From: Ochrobactrum vermis
GTDB lineage: Bacteria > Pseudomonadota > Alphaproteobacteria > Rhizobiales > Rhizobiaceae
Direction of reading: 5' to 3'
DNA length: 64,000 nt
Assembly (NCBI RefSeq): GCF_002975205.1
Contig: NZ_PCOC01000003.1
Location: 124,001 to 188,000 of the forward strand
The translations under genes were made by a program, and so were the position numbers. A model generated the notes under the pieces. It was not told the origin of the DNA. It saw only the letters and a list, made by a program, of their open reading frames with translations, and did no database searches. Every line of letters begins with the position of its first letter. The stretch's first letter is position 1. Shown here in pieces: positions 39,954 to 48,227 of this stretch.

Positions 39954-40250
39954 ATGGATCACACCAATCATATCCGCTTGGCGAATGAAGAACTCGTTGC
40001 TGAAAATATTGAAGGGGCGACGGTGTACGGTATTGACGATGAGAAAGTTGGCACAGTCGATCACGTTCATGGTGCGGGGCTTGGAAGCACTGTCATTGTT
40101 GATGTTGGCGGATTTCTTGGAATAGGAGCGAAACCTGTTGCCGTTCCTATCAGCGAACTCGAATTTATGCGAGATGAAAATGGCGACGTGCATGCGGTAA
40201 CAAGCTGGAATAAAGCCCAGCTTGAAGAAATGCCGGAACATCAAGACTAA
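39954..40250 (+). CDS. PRC-barrel domain stress protein
   Basis: This 98-residue protein is a single PRC-barrel fold: 'GATVYGIDDEKVGTVDHVHG' followed by 'VIVDVGGFLGIGAKPVAVPI'. Such small cytosolic proteins are common members of general-stress regulons in Rhizobiales; the molecular function is unknown. AAGGAGG precedes the start and an EcfG-type promoter lies upstream. Confidence 0.85.
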   Translation: MDHTNHIRLANEELVAENIEGATVYGIDDEKVGTVDHVHGAGLGSTVIVDVGGFLGIGAKPVAVPISELEFMRDENGDVHAVTSWNKAQLEEMPEHQD

Positions 40251-40357
40251 TCAACCACATTTGTAGGCTCCGGGCGAACTGTCTGCCCGGGGCGTGCAAG
40301 ACACCTTAAGGGGACATGCGTTAAAAAAGTCGACGAAGTTTTCTCTGGGAGGGGAGC

Positions 40358-40645
40358 ATGCATTGGAACAAAAGAGGGGAAGTGCCGCAGAAGCTGCGCA
40401 AAGATAATGCGCTAACGGTGATTACGCGAATTCGTTACGTCGTATTAATTGAAAAAAGCTTGAACGAACCGTTCGGTGCGAGGGACATTCGACTTTACGC
40501 GCACGGCTGGCGTTATGGCCAATATAATTCATTCCTTTCAGACCACACCGTAGGCAAATCAGCAGAAGCCTTTTTTGTTAAGGTGGCTAGGGGAAAATAT
40601 CGACTTTTGAACGACGATGAGTTGTATACTTTAAATAAGAACTGA
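40358..40645 (+). CDS. hypothetical protein, 95 residues
   Basis: The frame has an excellent ribosome site (GGGAGGGGAGC before ATG). The protein is basic ('MHWNKRGEVPQKLRKDNALT') with a C-terminal 'FFVKVARGKYRLLNDDELY'. The fold may resemble the HTH-containing HARE domain, but I cannot confirm this. It belongs to the run of small stress genes. Confidence 0.55.
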   Translation: MHWNKRGEVPQKLRKDNALTVITRIRYVVLIEKSLNEPFGARDIRLYAHGWRYGQYNSFLSDHTVGKSAEAFFVKVARGKYRLLNDDELYTLNKN

Positions 40646-40824
40646 CCCATTTTAGACAAACATGCGCCTGTTGGCAGGGCTCGCTTTAGCAGGCGCATGC
40701 CTCGTCAGCTTCATCGCTGACGGGGCATATAGATGCGTTGTTGTCGTTATATTTTGTGAAAAACTCGGTCTTTTATATGGCTGAGTTTGAAGTAGCATTT
40801 TCTGTCCAACAATGGGAGGTGGAA

Positions 40825-41121
40825 ATGCCGTTTTTTAACGAAGCGAGCTGCATTTATACTCCTAAGGAGGTAGATTTCTTGCGCAGCTGTTTTACCACTG
40901 CTGCCATTATTCTCAAAGAAAGCGGCCGTCCTTATTCACCGAGCGAACTCGCGGCTTGTGTTATTAAACTCTATCAGTGCGGTTTGCGAGAGCGGTCGCA
41001 ATTGATGGAACTGGCTGCAAGGCTAGCTCATCAAAAGCACCGAATGAAAGAGGAGATGGACATCCATCATAGTCCATCGCCAAAAAGCGTTCAGGAACTC
41101 TTTGCTCAGAATGGCGTTTAA
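40825..41121 (+). CDS. hypothetical small protein, 98 residues
   Basis: ATG at 40825 follows GGGAGGTGG. The sequence is helical ('YTPKEVDFLRSCFTTAAIIL', 'ELMELAARLAHQKHRM'-like segment near the C-terminus) with two cysteines. It resembles small regulatory or stress proteins of Rhizobiales, but no name can be given. It is followed by a strong terminator. Confidence 0.6.
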   Translation: MPFFNEASCIYTPKEVDFLRSCFTTAAIILKESGRPYSPSELAACVIKLYQCGLRERSQLMELAARLAHQKHRMKEEMDIHHSPSPKSVQELFAQNGV

Positions 41122-41168
41122 AAGATTGCATCAGCTACTCTCTAAGCCAAGCGGACAAGCTGATGCTA

Positions 41169-41203
41169 GCCCTGCCTCTGCACCTCGAGGCAGGGCACTT
41201 TTT
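41169..41203 (+). terminator. intrinsic terminator
   Basis: GCCCTGCCTC pairs with GAGGCAGGGC around an 8-base loop and is followed by ACTTTTTATATTT. It ends the 98-residue small-protein gene and faces the SDR gene. Confidence 0.8.
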
Positions 41204-41222
41204 ATATTTCCACGATCGAACG

Positions 41223-42083
41223 TTAAAGAATGAGTTTGCCGCCGGTGACCGCGATGGTCGCACCGGAAGTATAACTTGAGAGAGGATCGGCCAGCATAAC
41301 ATAAGCGGATGCCAGCTCAGCTGGTTGGGCTGGACGTTTCATTGGGGTTTGCTTGCCAAATGATGTCAAAGGCTCTTCCGGCAACGTGGAGGGGATCAAA
41401 GGCGTCCACACCGGCCCCGGCACAACTGCATTGGCACGAATGCCTTTCTCAGCCAATAATTGTGCAAGACCTGCCGTAAAATTTTGAACGGCGCCCTTGG
41501 TTGTCGCATAGGAGAGCAAAGTCGGATTCGGCATGTCCGAATTGATCGAAGCCGTATTTATAATGGATGCACCTCGCTTCATGTGCGGCAAAGCGGCCTT
41601 CGTCAAATAAAACATTGCATGGATATTTACCCTAAAAGTCATGTCCCATTCTTCATCGGTGATATCATCCAGCTCAGAAAAACTGGCCTGATGTGCCGCG
41701 TTATTGACCAGAATGTCGATCTGACCAAATTCATCTGCGGCGCGCTGCGCGATTTTCTGGCAATTCTCGGGGCGCTGGATATCGCATTTCATCAAGACGA
41801 CCTTGCGACCCTCAGCCTCAATCAATGAACGGGTTTCGAGTGCATCAGCCTCTTCCTGGAGATATGCAATAAGCACATCTGCGCCTTCGCGCGCGAACGC
41901 TATTGCAACCGCTCTTCCGATACCGCTATCGCCACCCGTTATAATCGCTTTGCGGCCTTCAGGCTTGCCGGATCCCTTATAAGATTTCTCGCCATGATCG
42001 GGCTTCGGATTCATACGTTCGGTCAAGCCAGGCATGGATTGATGAGGCGTGTCAAATGGCGACGCGGGGTATTTTTTATTCAT
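41223..42083 (-). CDS. SDR-family oxidoreductase, general-stress type
   Basis: The 286-residue enzyme has the long N-terminal extension of the YhdF/YghA group ('SMPGLTERMNPKPDHGEKSY'), the NAD(P) motif 'ITGGDSGIGRAVAIAFAREG', 'DILVNNAAHQ' and the catalytic Ser and Y-x-x-x-K in 'INTASINSDMPNPTLLSYAT' and 'YATTKGAVQNF'. Its substrate is unknown; members are typically induced by general stress. It lies in the stress island without a visible EcfG promoter. Confidence 0.88.
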   Translation of the reverse strand: MNKKYPASPFDTPHQSMPGLTERMNPKPDHGEKSYKGSGKPEGRKAIITGGDSGIGRAVAIAFAREGADVLIAYLQEEADALETRSLIEAEGRKVVLMKCDIQRPENCQKIAQRAADEFGQIDILVNNAAHQASFSELDDITDEEWDMTFRVNIHAMFYLTKAALPHMKRGASIINTASINSDMPNPTLLSYATTKGAVQNFTAGLAQLLAEKGIRANAVVPGPVWTPLIPSTLPEEPLTSFGKQTPMKRPAQPAELASAYVMLADPLSSYTSGATIAVTGGKLIL

Positions 42084-42141
42084 GACGGTTTCCTTCCTTA
42101 GCGGTACTTGCTGAGGATCAACTTGACTAAGTTCCTATGGC

Positions 42142-42510
42142 CTAATGCAGCATGGGGCGTTGACGAAAAAGAGCTTCCGCAATGACAACAAGATCGTCGT
42201 CGTGTTGGCTCAGTACAAACCCGGCACAGCCTGAATTGCTCATGGAAGGATTAGCGGCCAACGCGAAAACAAAAGGAGTTCTGCTCTTTTCAAGCGCTTC
42301 TACAAGCGACAGCACCGCAGCCGGTTCAATAGCCACGTCCAGTATGGCTGCATCGATCACACCGCTTTCGAGATGGTAGAGCGCATCCGCTGTCGAATGA
42401 ACAGGACCGATGATGACAGCGCCGAGAGATTGAAGCTTTTGTGAGACCTCATCAGACAGGAAAAAACCGTCTTCAAAAATCAGAATATGCTTGCTGTGAA
42501 ATGAATGCAT
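42142..42510 (-). CDS. receiver (REC) domain protein
   Basis: A receiver-like domain fills the protein: 'ILIFEDGFFLSDEVSQKLQS' with acidic residues near the N-terminus and the probable phospho-acceptor Asp in 'VIDAAILDV'. There is no output domain. ATG at 42510 gives 122 residues; a TTG at 42564 overlapping the stop of the upstream sigma-factor gene would add 18 residues and couple translation. A receiver protein in an operon with an ECF sigma factor suggests control of that sigma factor or its regulon. Confidence 0.7.
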   Translation of the reverse strand: MHSFHSKHILIFEDGFFLSDEVSQKLQSLGAVIIGPVHSTADALYHLESGVIDAAILDVAIEPAAVLSLVEALEKSRTPFVFALAANPSMSNSGCAGFVLSQHDDDLVVIAEALFRQRPMLH

Positions 42511-42560
42511 CCTTGGACGTCGTTCCCTAACATAAATAAAGCCGTTCAACTCGCGCACAT

Positions 42561-43064
42561 TCAACGCCCTTCCATCATGTCATGGAGCTTATGGCGCGCT
42601 CGATTCAGGCGACTTTTGACGGTTCCAACGGAACAACCGCAGAGTTCTGCTGCGCGCTGATAACTGTTGCCTTCCAATACCACAAGGAGAACCACGCGGC
42701 GATAGTGAATAGGCAGCGTTTTGAGCGCCATTTGTACATCTTTTGCTTCTATCTCGGTTTCCTGGCAGGGGCCTACGGTTGCCATGGACGAAATGCACTC
42801 GGTAATTCCGGGTGCTTCTCTATTTTGCACCCGGATTCGCGTGTAAAAACTATTGCGCATGATGGTGAACAGCCAAGATTTCAAAGGTGAATATGGAATG
42901 TATTTTTCTCGGTTAGCGAGAGCTTTCAAAAGCGTTTCCTGGACGAGATCTTCCGCGTCTTTCTTTTGACGGAAAAAAGTCCGCGCAAAAGCGCGCAAGG
43001 CTGGAATCAGCTCAACAAGTTCCTCGGGTTGTAGAACATAGTTCGTGGGACGTGAGTGTTGCAT
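42561..43064 (-). CDS. ECF sigma factor, general-stress (EcfG-like)
   Basis: Region 2 ('DAEDLVQETLLKALANREKY', residues ~34-53) and region 4 ('YQRAAELCGCSVGTVKSRL') of a compact ECF sigma factor are present. It most resembles EcfG/RpoE paralogs of Rhizobiales. A GGAAC-N17-GTT promoter lies upstream, which fits autoregulation. No NepR anti-sigma factor or PhyR is adjacent, so it may be an accessory paralog. The start at 43064 is one of three candidates (43094, 43085, 43064). Confidence 0.82.
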   Translation of the reverse strand: MQHSRPTNYVLQPEELVELIPALRAFARTFFRQKKDAEDLVQETLLKALANREKYIPYSPLKSWLFTIMRNSFYTRIRVQNREAPGITECISSMATVGPCQETEIEAKDVQMALKTLPIHYRRVVLLVVLEGNSYQRAAELCGCSVGTVKSRLNRARHKLHDMMEGR

Positions 43065-43089
43065 CACTGAACCGTTCCAAAGCATAGAA

Positions 43090-43120
43090 AACAAAAAGGG
43101 ACGGACTAACGCCGTCCCTT
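43090..43120 (-). terminator. intrinsic terminator of the DUF892 gene
   Basis: On the minus strand AAGGGACGG-CGTTAGT-CCGTCCCTT is followed by TTTGTTTT. It ends the ferritin-like gene. The promoter of the sigma gene starts transcription at its edge, so the hairpin would also be close to the 5' end of that mRNA. Confidence 0.7.
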
Positions 43121-43123
43121 ACA

Positions 43124-43148
43124 AACTGTGTCACGCGGATGATGTTCC
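43124..43148 (-). promoter_or_regulatory. EcfG-type promoter of the sigma-factor gene
   Basis: GGAAC (43,148-43,144) and GTT (43,126-43,124) on the minus strand are separated by 17 bases and lead to the ECF sigma gene about 60 bases on. Confidence 0.6.
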
Positions 43149-43182
43149 ATTCGGAAGCATCAGCACATTGTCAATTTATATA

Positions 43183-43686
43183 TCAGGGTTGTTCCGCGTG
43201 GAGATTAACCAAAGTTTCGGCAAGCTTGGTCAAATCCTTGTCAGTCTGGCCTTCTTCCTGCAACGTCTGATCAAGCAATCGGGCCACTTCACTATAACCA
43301 AGCGTCTCGGCCCACCGCTTGAGCGTCCCATAGCGAGTGATCTCATAATGCTCCACAGCCTGAGCAGACGAAATCAAACCAGCGTCCAGAGCCGGGGTGC
43401 CCGAAAATTCCTGAATTATTTCTTCGCCTTCAGCAATAATGCCTTCGATAGCTTCACATGTTTTGCCTTGGGCTCTCTTACCAAGGATCTCGAAACATTG
43501 CTGCAAACGTTCAACATGGCCTTCAGTCTGCTCAAGATGTTTGTTGAATGCATCTTTCAGATTCTCATCAGAGGCTGCCCGCGCCATTTTCGGCAAGGCC
43601 TTCAAAATCTTGCGCTCAGCATAATAGATATCCTTGAGCGTGTCGTAGAAAAGATCTTCAAGCGTTTTTTGCTTCGTGGTGGCCAT
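43183..43686 (-). CDS. ferritin-like DUF892 (YciE/YciF) protein
   Basis: This four-helix protein of 167 residues has 'TLEDLFYDTLKDIYYAERKI' and metal-binding Glu/His positions in 'HLEQTEGHVERL' and 'AVEHYEITRYGTLKRWAE', matching YciF-type DUF892 proteins. They are induced by osmotic or general stress; iron binding is inferred from the fold. ATG at 43686 follows a GGGAGAG site. It ends in a terminator before the sigma-factor gene. Confidence 0.88.
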   Translation of the reverse strand: MATTKQKTLEDLFYDTLKDIYYAERKILKALPKMARAASDENLKDAFNKHLEQTEGHVERLQQCFEILGKRAQGKTCEAIEGIIAEGEEIIQEFSGTPALDAGLISSAQAVEHYEITRYGTLKRWAETLGYSEVARLLDQTLQEEGQTDKDLTKLAETLVNLHAEQP

Positions 43687-43823
43687 TTCCAACTCTCCCT
43701 GATTTCCAAAATTTCCTCGCCATACGGCAGGGGGGATAGGTAACTTCGTAGATAGCTTTTTGTTTCATTTTTCAAAAAGCTTCCTGCATCGAAGTGGAGC
43801 TTTGAAGATTTCTGGTTCGACGA

Positions 43824-43848
43824 GGAACAATGACGCACCGCGGCGGTT
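43824..43848 (+). promoter_or_regulatory. EcfG-type promoter of the BON-domain gene
   Basis: GGAAC at 43,824-43,828 and GTT at 43,846-43,848 with 17 bases between, 42 bases before the BON-domain gene. Confidence 0.6.
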
Positions 43849-43890
43849 TGGATGCTCGTCATTCGGATTTTGACCAGAGGAGCTTGTGTT

Positions 43891-44439
43891 ATGCCAGGTC
43901 GGTATCAAAACGAAGATAGAGACGACTATTACAACGAATCTTATCGCGATCGTGATCGTGATCGTGACCGCGACTATGAGGGGCGTGGAAGCGGTGACCG
44001 CGATCAGGACGACCGATATTCAAGCGATTATCGCTCTCGTGGTTATCGCGAAAACGATGATCGTTCTGAATATAGTTCCCCCCGAAGGGAAACCTTTTCG
44101 CGGGATAGCCGATTTGCCGGCTATGGGTCGCAAAATGATTCATCGAGAACCAGGAGCACGACAGGTATCCATCGCGGCAAGGGACCAAAGGGATACACAC
44201 GAAGCGATGATCGCATCAAAGAGGATGTGTCTGACGCATTGATGGAAGACTCTGAGCTCGATGCGTCCGACATAGAGGTTTCCGTGAAAAAAGGCGAAGT
44301 GACCTTACAAGGACAAGTGTCGAACCGTCAGGAAAAGCGACGGGCAGAAGACTGTGTGGAGGCGTGTGCCGGCGTCACCGATGTCCAAAACAATATCAGA
44401 ATCCGGTCGGCGACAGCTCCGTCCGGGAAGTCAGCTTGA
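43891..44439 (+). CDS. BON-domain protein with Arg/Asp-rich N-terminus
   Basis: The N-terminal ~105 residues are highly charged and low-complexity (runs of R-D). A BON domain follows ('DDRIKEDVSDALMEDSELDA', 'VSVKKGEVTLQGQVSNRQEK', 'GVTDVQNNIRI'), which in other proteins binds phospholipid or links periplasmic partners. There is no signal peptide. ATG at 43891 follows AGAGGAG, with an EcfG-type promoter upstream. Confidence 0.85.
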   Translation: MPGRYQNEDRDDYYNESYRDRDRDRDRDYEGRGSGDRDQDDRYSSDYRSRGYRENDDRSEYSSPRRETFSRDSRFAGYGSQNDSSRTRSTTGIHRGKGPKGYTRSDDRIKEDVSDALMEDSELDASDIEVSVKKGEVTLQGQVSNRQEKRRAEDCVEACAGVTDVQNNIRIRSATAPSGKSA

Positions 44440-44539
44440 TTTACAAACCCGAGACTCGCGGCTGCAACAATGTGGCCGGAGAAGAGAGCTCATGGAGCTC
44501 AACGCGCAAGCGCGTACCATTTTCAACAAGGAGGATACA

Positions 44540-45157
44540 ATGCCACGCAATACACCAGAGCGCGACGAGCAAGGCCGCTTTGTAAGTGATGATGACCGCA
44601 GCAGAAGCAGCGGTCGCCGTTATGCAGAAAGCCGACGCGACGACGATAATCGTAGGTCAGGTCGTTACGATGACGATGACCGCGGTCATGGCGGATGGTT
44701 TGGCGACTCCCGCGGACATGCCGAAGCCGCGCGACGCGGTTGGGATGAGCGTCGTGATGACAGGGATAGTGATGACCGGCGTCGTTATTCTTCCCGCAGC
44801 GACGACGACGACCGTCGATCGGGTCGGCATGATGATAACGACCGCGGTCGGGGATGGTACGGGGATTCCCGTGGCCATGCCGAAGCCGCGCGGCGCGGTT
44901 GGGATGAACGCCGTGACGATGATCGCACTTACCGCAGTTCATCCCGCGATGACGAAGGTCGCTATTCCAGCCGTGACGATGACCGTTATTCAAATCGGGA
45001 TGACGAGCGCCGTTACTCCAGTCGTGATGACGACCGCAGTTCCGGCGGACGCAGCCATGGTGGCTGGTTCGGAGATCCGCAAGGACATTCCGAAGCCTCG
45101 CGTCGCGGCTGGGACGAGCGCCGCGATAGTGATTACGATGATCGCCGTCGTCGCTAA
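44540..45157 (+). CDS. Arg/Asp-rich repeat protein, stress-related
   Basis: The 205-residue protein is almost wholly low-complexity (Arg, Asp, Ser) and holds three copies of the unit 'GWFGDSRGHAEAARRGWDER' (second 'GWYGDSRGHAEAARR', third 'GWFGDPQGHSEASRR'). The G-H-x-E-A-x-R-R-G-W core recalls the KGG motif of stress-induced proteins. The start follows AAGGAGG. A disordered, nucleic-acid-binding or desiccation role is a guess. Confidence 0.75.
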   Translation: MPRNTPERDEQGRFVSDDDRSRSSGRRYAESRRDDDNRRSGRYDDDDRGHGGWFGDSRGHAEAARRGWDERRDDRDSDDRRRYSSRSDDDDRRSGRHDDNDRGRGWYGDSRGHAEAARRGWDERRDDDRTYRSSSRDDEGRYSSRDDDRYSNRDDERRYSSRDDDRSSGGRSHGGWFGDPQGHSEASRRGWDERRDSDYDDRRRR

Positions 45158-45172
45158 TAAATACAATAATGA

Positions 45173-45195
45173 ATGGAGCGGCTTTCGAGCCGCTC
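45173..45195 (+). terminator. hairpin with TTCG tetraloop
   Basis: GGAGCGGCT-TTCG-AGCCGCTCC forms a perfect 9-bp stem between the repeat-protein gene and the next small gene. It lacks a long T-run, so it may stabilise the mRNA end instead of terminating. Confidence 0.5.
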
Positions 45196-45221
45196 CAAAC
45201 CTACGAAGGAGGCTGCATCAA

Positions 45222-45395
45222 ATGGGTCAGGAAAAACTTGATTTGATCGCCGAAAAAGCGCGTCTCAGGCATCTGAAAGCCCGGAATCTTTTGATTTTAG
45301 AAGCTGCAATAGCGGCATTGTTAGATACCGAAACGCCGCACGAAGCAGCCGCAATATTACGAGAGCATGCAGATATGTTGGTTCTATACTTGTAA
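45222..45395 (+). CDS. small helical protein, 57 residues
   Basis: The frame follows AAGGAGG at a spacing of nine. The product is a charged helix ('LIAEKARLRHLKARNLLILE') ending 'EHADMLVLYL'. No family is recognised. It may be cotranscribed with the repeat-protein gene upstream. Confidence 0.5.
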   Translation: MGQEKLDLIAEKARLRHLKARNLLILEAAIAALLDTETPHEAAAILREHADMLVLYL

Positions 45396-45435
45396 AAATA
45401 TTCGGTGACAGGACTAAATTAACATCGTAATTGCC

Positions 45436-45681
45436 TCAGAAATCACACAAAATTCCCGCTTTTGAAGCAGCGGTTTTGAATGCATATTTTGCGCTTTGTG
45501 TGCTGGCGATATCATGACTACATAAAAGGCAGGCCTTGAGAGCTGATCCTAAACTATGCAGTTCGAACTTATTCCATTGAGATAATAAAATATTCTCAGC
45601 GTCGGCGACCGTCATGACTGTCCTCGTTATTCCATCGGCTATTTCGATAACGATCACCTCATCCCAGTGAACTTGCTCCAT
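45436..45681 (-). CDS. DUF982 domain protein
   Basis: This 81-residue protein has the DUF982 pattern of rhizobia: W-x-x-x-V near the N-terminus ('VHWDEVIVIEIADGITRTVM'), 'AENILLSQW' and the C-terminal 'AKYAFKTAASKAGI'. The function is unknown. ATG at 45681 follows GAGGAG, and an EcfG-type promoter lies 24 bases upstream, making it part of the stress regulon. Confidence 0.8.
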   Translation of the reverse strand: MEQVHWDEVIVIEIADGITRTVMTVADAENILLSQWNKFELHSLGSALKACLLCSHDIASTQSAKYAFKTAASKAGILCDF

Positions 45682-45704
45682 AACGGTCTCCTCGTTCACG
45701 AAAG

Positions 45705-45729
45705 AACCGCTCATCGTGCCGAAAGTTCC
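45705..45729 (-). promoter_or_regulatory. EcfG-type promoter of the DUF982 gene
   Basis: On the minus strand GGAAC (45,729-45,725) and GTT (45,707-45,705) are 17 bases apart. Confidence 0.6.
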
Positions 45730-45743
45730 ACTTTTTCTCGACG

Positions 45744-46355
45744 TCATCGCCAAGAGCCGATCAACTCATCCGTTCGGACCAATTCCCGCTGTTCACTAAA
45801 CCGCTCGTGGCATAGCGCAATGACGGCATCGTGAGCCTGATCAGAGACACTGCATACGGCATCGGAAACCAGTATTGTTCGATAACCCAGATCGACGGCT
45901 CCAAGTAGAGCTGCAAGAACGCAGAGGTCGGTCTCTGCGCCACTAATTATCACAGTATGAATATTCCTAGTATTCAAGTGGCGCTGCAGCAAGCCCTCAG
46001 TCCACGGTGAATAAACCCTCTTGTCGAGCACAACGGCCGGCGGCGAAAATTGCTGCAACGGTTCTATAACTCGGATAAGAACTGGATCGATGCGATCCAA
46101 CGTCAGCATTTCCCATTTTCGATAATAACGTTTCCACATTCCGAAGGTGGCCTCCGGCGTTTTAGGCGGAATAAAACGGGTAAAAACCGTTCTTGCAGGC
46201 TGGCGAGAGCAAATTTCCACGATGTTGGGCAATATGGTCTCGGTCCAAGGCACGTGCCAAGGCGACGAGGGCCCGAAAAGATTTTGCGTATCTATACAAA
46301 GATGTATGCAGCAGTCTCCCAAATCACCCCGTGTAAGCCCGGTTTTAAAAGGCAT
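45744..46355 (-). CDS. isochorismatase-family cysteine hydrolase
   Basis: The 203-residue protein shows the cysteine hydrolase triad: Asp in 'LCIDTQNLFGPSSPW', Lys in 'VVLDKRVYSPW' and the nucleophilic Cys in 'ISGAETDLCVLAALLGAVDL'. The family hydrolyses amides such as nicotinamide or carbamoyl compounds, or isochorismate; the exact substrate is unknown. AAGGGG precedes the ATG. Confidence 0.85.
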   Translation of the reverse strand: MPFKTGLTRGDLGDCCIHLCIDTQNLFGPSSPWHVPWTETILPNIVEICSRQPARTVFTRFIPPKTPEATFGMWKRYYRKWEMLTLDRIDPVLIRVIEPLQQFSPPAVVLDKRVYSPWTEGLLQRHLNTRNIHTVIISGAETDLCVLAALLGAVDLGYRTILVSDAVCSVSDQAHDAVIALCHERFSEQRELVRTDELIGSWR

Positions 46356-46436
46356 GTTACCCCTTCTCTGGTTTTCCTGATCGTAACGATAGTCGAACTT
46401 ACATAAAAAAACCCATCCGGCCGATTGCGCAGTACA

Positions 46437-46592
46437 CGATGTCTATGGACGGCTGAAGGCTGGCTCTCGCACCGTGACGTTGGCTGGGCGTTGAATTTCA
46501 ACATGATAGCCCAGCTCGTCACATGGCGCAGAAGCAAGCCGAATGCGCTTTTACACCATTCGGACCGTGGGAGCCGCGCAATAACCACCATA
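46437..46592 (+). mobile_element. IS3-family transposase remnant
   Basis: A short frame keeps fragments of an IS3-group orfB transposase: 'WTAEGWL', 'DVGWALNFNMIAQLVTW' and 'KPNALLHHSDRGS', the last being the region of the second catalytic Asp. Small deletions lie between the pieces and both ends are missing. Confidence 0.6.
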
Positions 46593-46778
46593 CCAGATGT
46601 AGTTATTAAAGACGAATAATGAACCGAATAAAATATTATTTTAGATAACCCAGAACATCAAATAGAACCTGGAAATCGATAAATTACGTTGCTGTTCGAA
46701 AGTTTAAACGGTTCTGAAATCGCGGGAGAGTTTTGACATGCGATATCTGGTTCCACATACAAGGAACCAAATTAATTC
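46593..46778. other. AT-rich intergenic stretch
   Basis: No gene is seen. The stretch between the IS3 remnant and the small membrane ORF is A/T-rich. Confidence 0.35.
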
Positions 46779-46958
46779 GTGTTGGTTTTCAAAGAAGCAC
46801 TATTAAGCGGCCCGATAACATCTGCGATTGTCAGACTTATTGCGCTAGCTTTAATCCTATCGGGCTGCCTCGATCATAGGAATTATCAGATGGCTGAATT
46901 ATTATTCTGGATTGTCCTCGCTGGCTTGCCTGTTCTGTTAGTATGCGGTTTCGCATAG
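46779..46958 (+). CDS. small membrane/lipoprotein-like ORF, 59 residues
   Basis: A GTG-started frame encodes 'IVRLIALALILSGCLDH', which looks like a signal with a lipobox Cys, followed by a second hydrophobic helix, 'LLFWIVLAGLPVLLVCGFA'. No family is recognised and the ribosome site is weak. A 22-residue product from the internal ATG is an alternative. Confidence 0.3.
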   Translation: MLVFKEALLSGPITSAIVRLIALALILSGCLDHRNYQMAELLFWIVLAGLPVLLVCGFA

Positions 46959-47041
46959 GCACATTACCTGAAGAAAACCGGTGGCACGACCTCTGAAGAA
47001 GATGGCGCGTGATATTGCGTGTCTGCTTCTTTACAAGCTAA

Positions 47042-47290
47042 ATGGAAACTAAATTGGATAGCACACTTAATGTAGGCTATATAGCCTCTGCCTGCTCTGT
47101 TTCAAGTTTCCTCGCACAAGTCATCAAGATAGCAAAAACTCGTGATACCGCGACGATTTCAGTGCGTATGTATACATTTACCGTCATAGGCTTCGCACTT
47201 TGGACCACCTTCGGCATACTAAGAGGAGAGTGGCCGATTATCCTTACCAATATTATCTGTCTTTGTCTGTCCGGTTTTAGTACAGCTTAA
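47042..47290 (+). CDS. SemiSWEET-type sugar transporter
   Basis: This 82-residue protein has three membrane helices arranged as one SemiSWEET unit: 'GYIASACSVSSFLAQVIKIA', 'ATISVRMYTFTVIGFALW' and 'WPIILTNIICLCLSGF'. Two units dimerise to form the pore. The usual Pro of the P-Q motif in helix 1 is Ala here (F-L-A-Q), and the C-terminus is short, so activity is uncertain. Confidence 0.75.
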   Translation: METKLDSTLNVGYIASACSVSSFLAQVIKIAKTRDTATISVRMYTFTVIGFALWTTFGILRGEWPIILTNIICLCLSGFSTA

Positions 47291-47438
47291 GCTGCTTGGC
47301 GCAGAGAGATCGGTCGACCATTGTATCTGCTGCACAGGTGCGATTCTGACGTTGCAGATTTACGGATATCACTGCCACGAATGGAGCGGGCGTCGTCATG
47401 AGTGAAAATTGCGTAGGCTTGGCCAGAGAGGAACCCTC

Positions 47439-48227
47439 GTGAAGATTGCTACTTACAATGTTAACGGCGTGAATGGAAGGTTGGCGGTATTGTTGCGCTG
47501 GCTTGAAGAAGACACGCCGGACATTGTCTGTCTGCAGGAACTGAAAACGCCGGACGAAAAATTCCCGATCAAAGCGCTGGAAAAAATTGGATATGACGCG
47601 GTTTGGCAAGGCCAGAAAAGCTGGAATGGGGTGGCAATTCTGGCGAGAGGAAGGACCCCGGTTGTCACGCGATGCGGACTTCCAGGCGAACTCAATGACG
47701 CGCAGAGCCGCTATATCGAAGCAGCGATTGGAGGCGTACTAGTCGGCTCTCTCTATCTTCCGAACGGCAATCCCGTTCCTGGGCCCAAATTCGAGTACAA
47801 GCTCCGCTGGTTTCAACGGCTGCACGATTATGCGGCTGAGTTGCTGACACTCGACATACCCATAGCGCTCGCTGGCGATTTCAATGTTATGCCGACCGAT
47901 CTCGATGTCTACGCGCCGGAGCGCTGGCGCGACGACGCTTTGTTTCGGCCCGAAGTTAGAAAAGCATATGCTCAGCTGGTTGCACAAGGTTGGACGGATG
48001 CGGTCCGGTCTCTTCATCCAAAAGAGCGTATTTACACGTTCTGGAAATATTGGCGCAATTCCTTCGCGCGCGATGCTGGCTTGCGCATCGATCATTTCCT
48101 TCTTAGTCCCGCTCTGGCACCAGCCCTGAAATCGGCAAGTGTGCGACGCAATCCGCGCAGCTGGGCTCACACGGGCGATCATGCGCCTGTGATGATCGAG
48201 ATTGAGTTACCGCTTGGTGCCAGCTAA
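47439..48227 (+). CDS. xthA: exodeoxyribonuclease III
   Basis: The 262-residue AP endonuclease/exonuclease has 'KIATYNVNGVNGRL', the metal-binding Glu in 'VCLQELKTPDEKFP', 'LAGDFNVMPTDLDVY' and the C-terminal 'HTGDHAPVMIEIEL' with the catalytic Asp-His. It cuts DNA at abasic sites and trims 3' ends in base-excision repair. The start is a GTG at 47439 after AGAGGAA. It meets the HARP-motif gene tail to tail with a 4-base overlap. Confidence 0.92.
   Translation: MKIATYNVNGVNGRLAVLLRWLEEDTPDIVCLQELKTPDEKFPIKALEKIGYDAVWQGQKSWNGVAILARGRTPVVTRCGLPGELNDAQSRYIEAAIGGVLVGSLYLPNGNPVPGPKFEYKLRWFQRLHDYAAELLTLDIPIALAGDFNVMPTDLDVYAPERWRDDALFRPEVRKAYAQLVAQGWTDAVRSLHPKERIYTFWKYWRNSFARDAGLRIDHFLLSPALAPALKSASVRRNPRSWAHTGDHAPVMIEIELPLGAS

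Noticed and set aside
44540..45157. Possible CRISPR or DNA-level repeat array
   Set aside because: The repeats are protein-level and uneven in spacing; no spacer structure or cas genes. No CRISPR array was seen in the window.
44523..45395. Alternative frames through the Arg/Asp repeat gene (plus 269 codons, minus 156 codons)
   Set aside because: Low-complexity DNA keeps all frames open. Only the frame from 44,540 has AAGGAGG and the regular repeat unit.
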